Source: Burkholderiaceae bacterium
Lineage (GTDB): Bacteria > Pseudomonadota > Gammaproteobacteria > Burkholderiales > Burkholderiaceae_C
NCBI GenBank assembly: GCA_024235855.1
Contig: JACKLN010000014.1
Location: forward strand, 1 to 64,000
DNA: 64,000 nt
Reading direction: 5' to 3'
The translations under genes and the position numbers were made by a program. The notes beneath the pieces are model-generated. The model was not told where the DNA came from. It saw only the letters and a program-made list of their open reading frames with translations, and did no database searches. Of the stretch, positions 63,567-64,000 are shown piece after piece (position 1 is the first letter of the stretch; each line of letters begins with the position of its first letter).

Positions 63567-64000
63567 GCCAGCTCGACGGCGTCCAGCTGGAATGCCAGCG
63601 CGCGCCGGTCCTGCGATCCGGGCTGGCTGTCGGCAGGCACGAAGTGACGGTCGGCCACCAGCCGGAAGGACAGGATCTCGCCCGGCGTCTGCGGCAATGC
63701 GATCGTCAGCTGGAAGGGCCCGGGGCGCGAGCAGCCGCCCTGCCACGCCGGTTCCAGCCCCTCGCTGTGCAGGCGCAGCGTGCCGCCGCCGGGCAGGGCG
63801 TGGCGGCACCACAGGCGCAGCGCACGGTAGGGCTGCGGGCTGCGCTGGCGCAGCCGCAGGGCCAGCACCGGCGGCGCCCAGCCGTCGGGCAGCACGTCGG
63901 CGGCAAAGTCGCTGCGCAGCAGCTGCCAGGCACGGTGGGCCTTCATCTGCCGCTTCAGCGTGTCGGCCATGCCGGGCGCCAGCCAGGCGGCGGCGCGGTC
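63563..64000 (-). CDS. uncharacterised protein, C-terminal part (partial at window end)
   Basis: An open frame that continues off the window edge; an ATG at 63970 is internal or a possible start, and the ten codons before it are also open. The C-terminal half is beta-rich with LALRLRQRSPQPYRALRLWC and PGGGTLRLHSEGLEP, ending near SQDRRALAFQLDAVELA. The pattern resembles C-terminal domains that follow glycosyltransferase domains in EPS loci, but no catalytic motif is in view. Its stop overlaps the hydrolase-TPR start (4 nt). Function unknown. Confidence 0.6.
   Translation of the reverse strand, partial: DRAAAWLAPGMADTLKRQMKAHRAWQLLRSDFAADVLPDGWAPPVLALRLRQRSPQPYRALRLWCRHALPGGGTLRLHSEGLEPAWQGGCSRPGPFQLTIALPQTPGEILSFRLVADRHFVPADSQPGSQDRRALAFQLDAVELA

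Noticed and set aside
44173..64000. The glycan locus as a horizontally acquired island
   Set aside because: No integrase, transposase, tRNA or obvious base-composition change is visible by eye, and GC-rich codon use matches the flanks; only the 12-bp repeat hints at a boundary.

Overview
The window is very GC-rich, almost fully coding and free of insertion sequences, prophage genes, tRNA/rRNA genes or CRISPR repeats that I can see. Gene content and order (coxB-ctaD-CoxSAP-ctaG-DUF2970-ctaE-DUF2909-SURF1-SCO-like-ctaA-ctaB-sco, then rpoH; Rieske oxygenase divergent from xseB-ispA-dxs-folE2; ppx / sixA-ppk; UbiH-like-dsbC) fit a betaproteobacterium of the order Burkholderiales, probably of the Rubrivivax/Ideonella/Leptothrix type. 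That placement is inference from gene order and composition, not from a tree.

Region 1 (1-8052, + strand): a complete aa3-type cytochrome c oxidase locus after the tail of coxB. It holds subunits I and III, the copper chaperone CtaG, small assembly or membrane proteins, SURF1, two SCO-type thiol/copper proteins, and heme A synthase plus heme O synthase. Region 2 (8060-18348, mostly - strand): rpoH with a near-perfect CIRCE operator, a large MASE1/CHASE hybrid kinase, an aldo/keto reductase, ychF, folE2, and the dxs-ispA-xseB isoprenoid operon. Region 3 (18620-37876): mixed housekeeping and metabolism: Rieske oxygenase, EamA exporters, thiosulfate/mercaptopyruvate sulfurtransferase, a universal stress protein behind an FNR-type palindrome, exported dienelactone-hydrolase-like protein, the polyphosphate genes ppx, sixA and ppk (ppk behind a Pho-box-like sequence), pirin, a second hybrid kinase, MOSC protein, UbiH-like flavoprotein, DsbC, DUF3429, an M61 peptidase, a DUF3108 protein and an enoyl-CoA hydratase. 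Region 4 (38020-42010): two methyl-accepting chemotaxis proteins, the second behind a good sigma-28 promoter. Then a PNPOx-like flavoprotein and lysS.

Region 5 (44173-64000): a surface-polysaccharide locus. It encodes six glycosyltransferases, a Wzx-type flippase, four methyltransferases, a PglC-like phosphoglycosyl transferase, a WbpM/PglF-type NDP-sugar 4,6-dehydratase, a DegT aminotransferase, a UDP-GlcNAc 2-epimerase, an SGNH lipoprotein, and an unusual hydrolase-TPR protein overlapping another gene that runs off the window. The dehydratase, aminotransferase and PglC-like enzyme together suggest a lipid-linked glycan started from a 4-amino-4,6-dideoxy-HexNAc sugar. No Wzy polymerase, Wzc co-polymerase or outer-membrane exporter is visible inside the window. 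Most genes here overlap by 4 nt (ATGA, GTGA or TTGA), so they are tightly co-translated.

The main regulatory readings are a CIRCE operator on rpoH, an FNR-type box on uspA, a Pho-box promoter apparently giving a leaderless ppk mRNA, sigma-28 promoters before an MCP and possibly before a hybrid kinase, and a recurring -10-like hexamer placed 6-8 nt before start codons. No single locus here is clearly a new biological system. The best candidates for new biology are the two-domain proteins at the end of the glycan locus (61166-64000) and the heat-shock and phosphate control sites.
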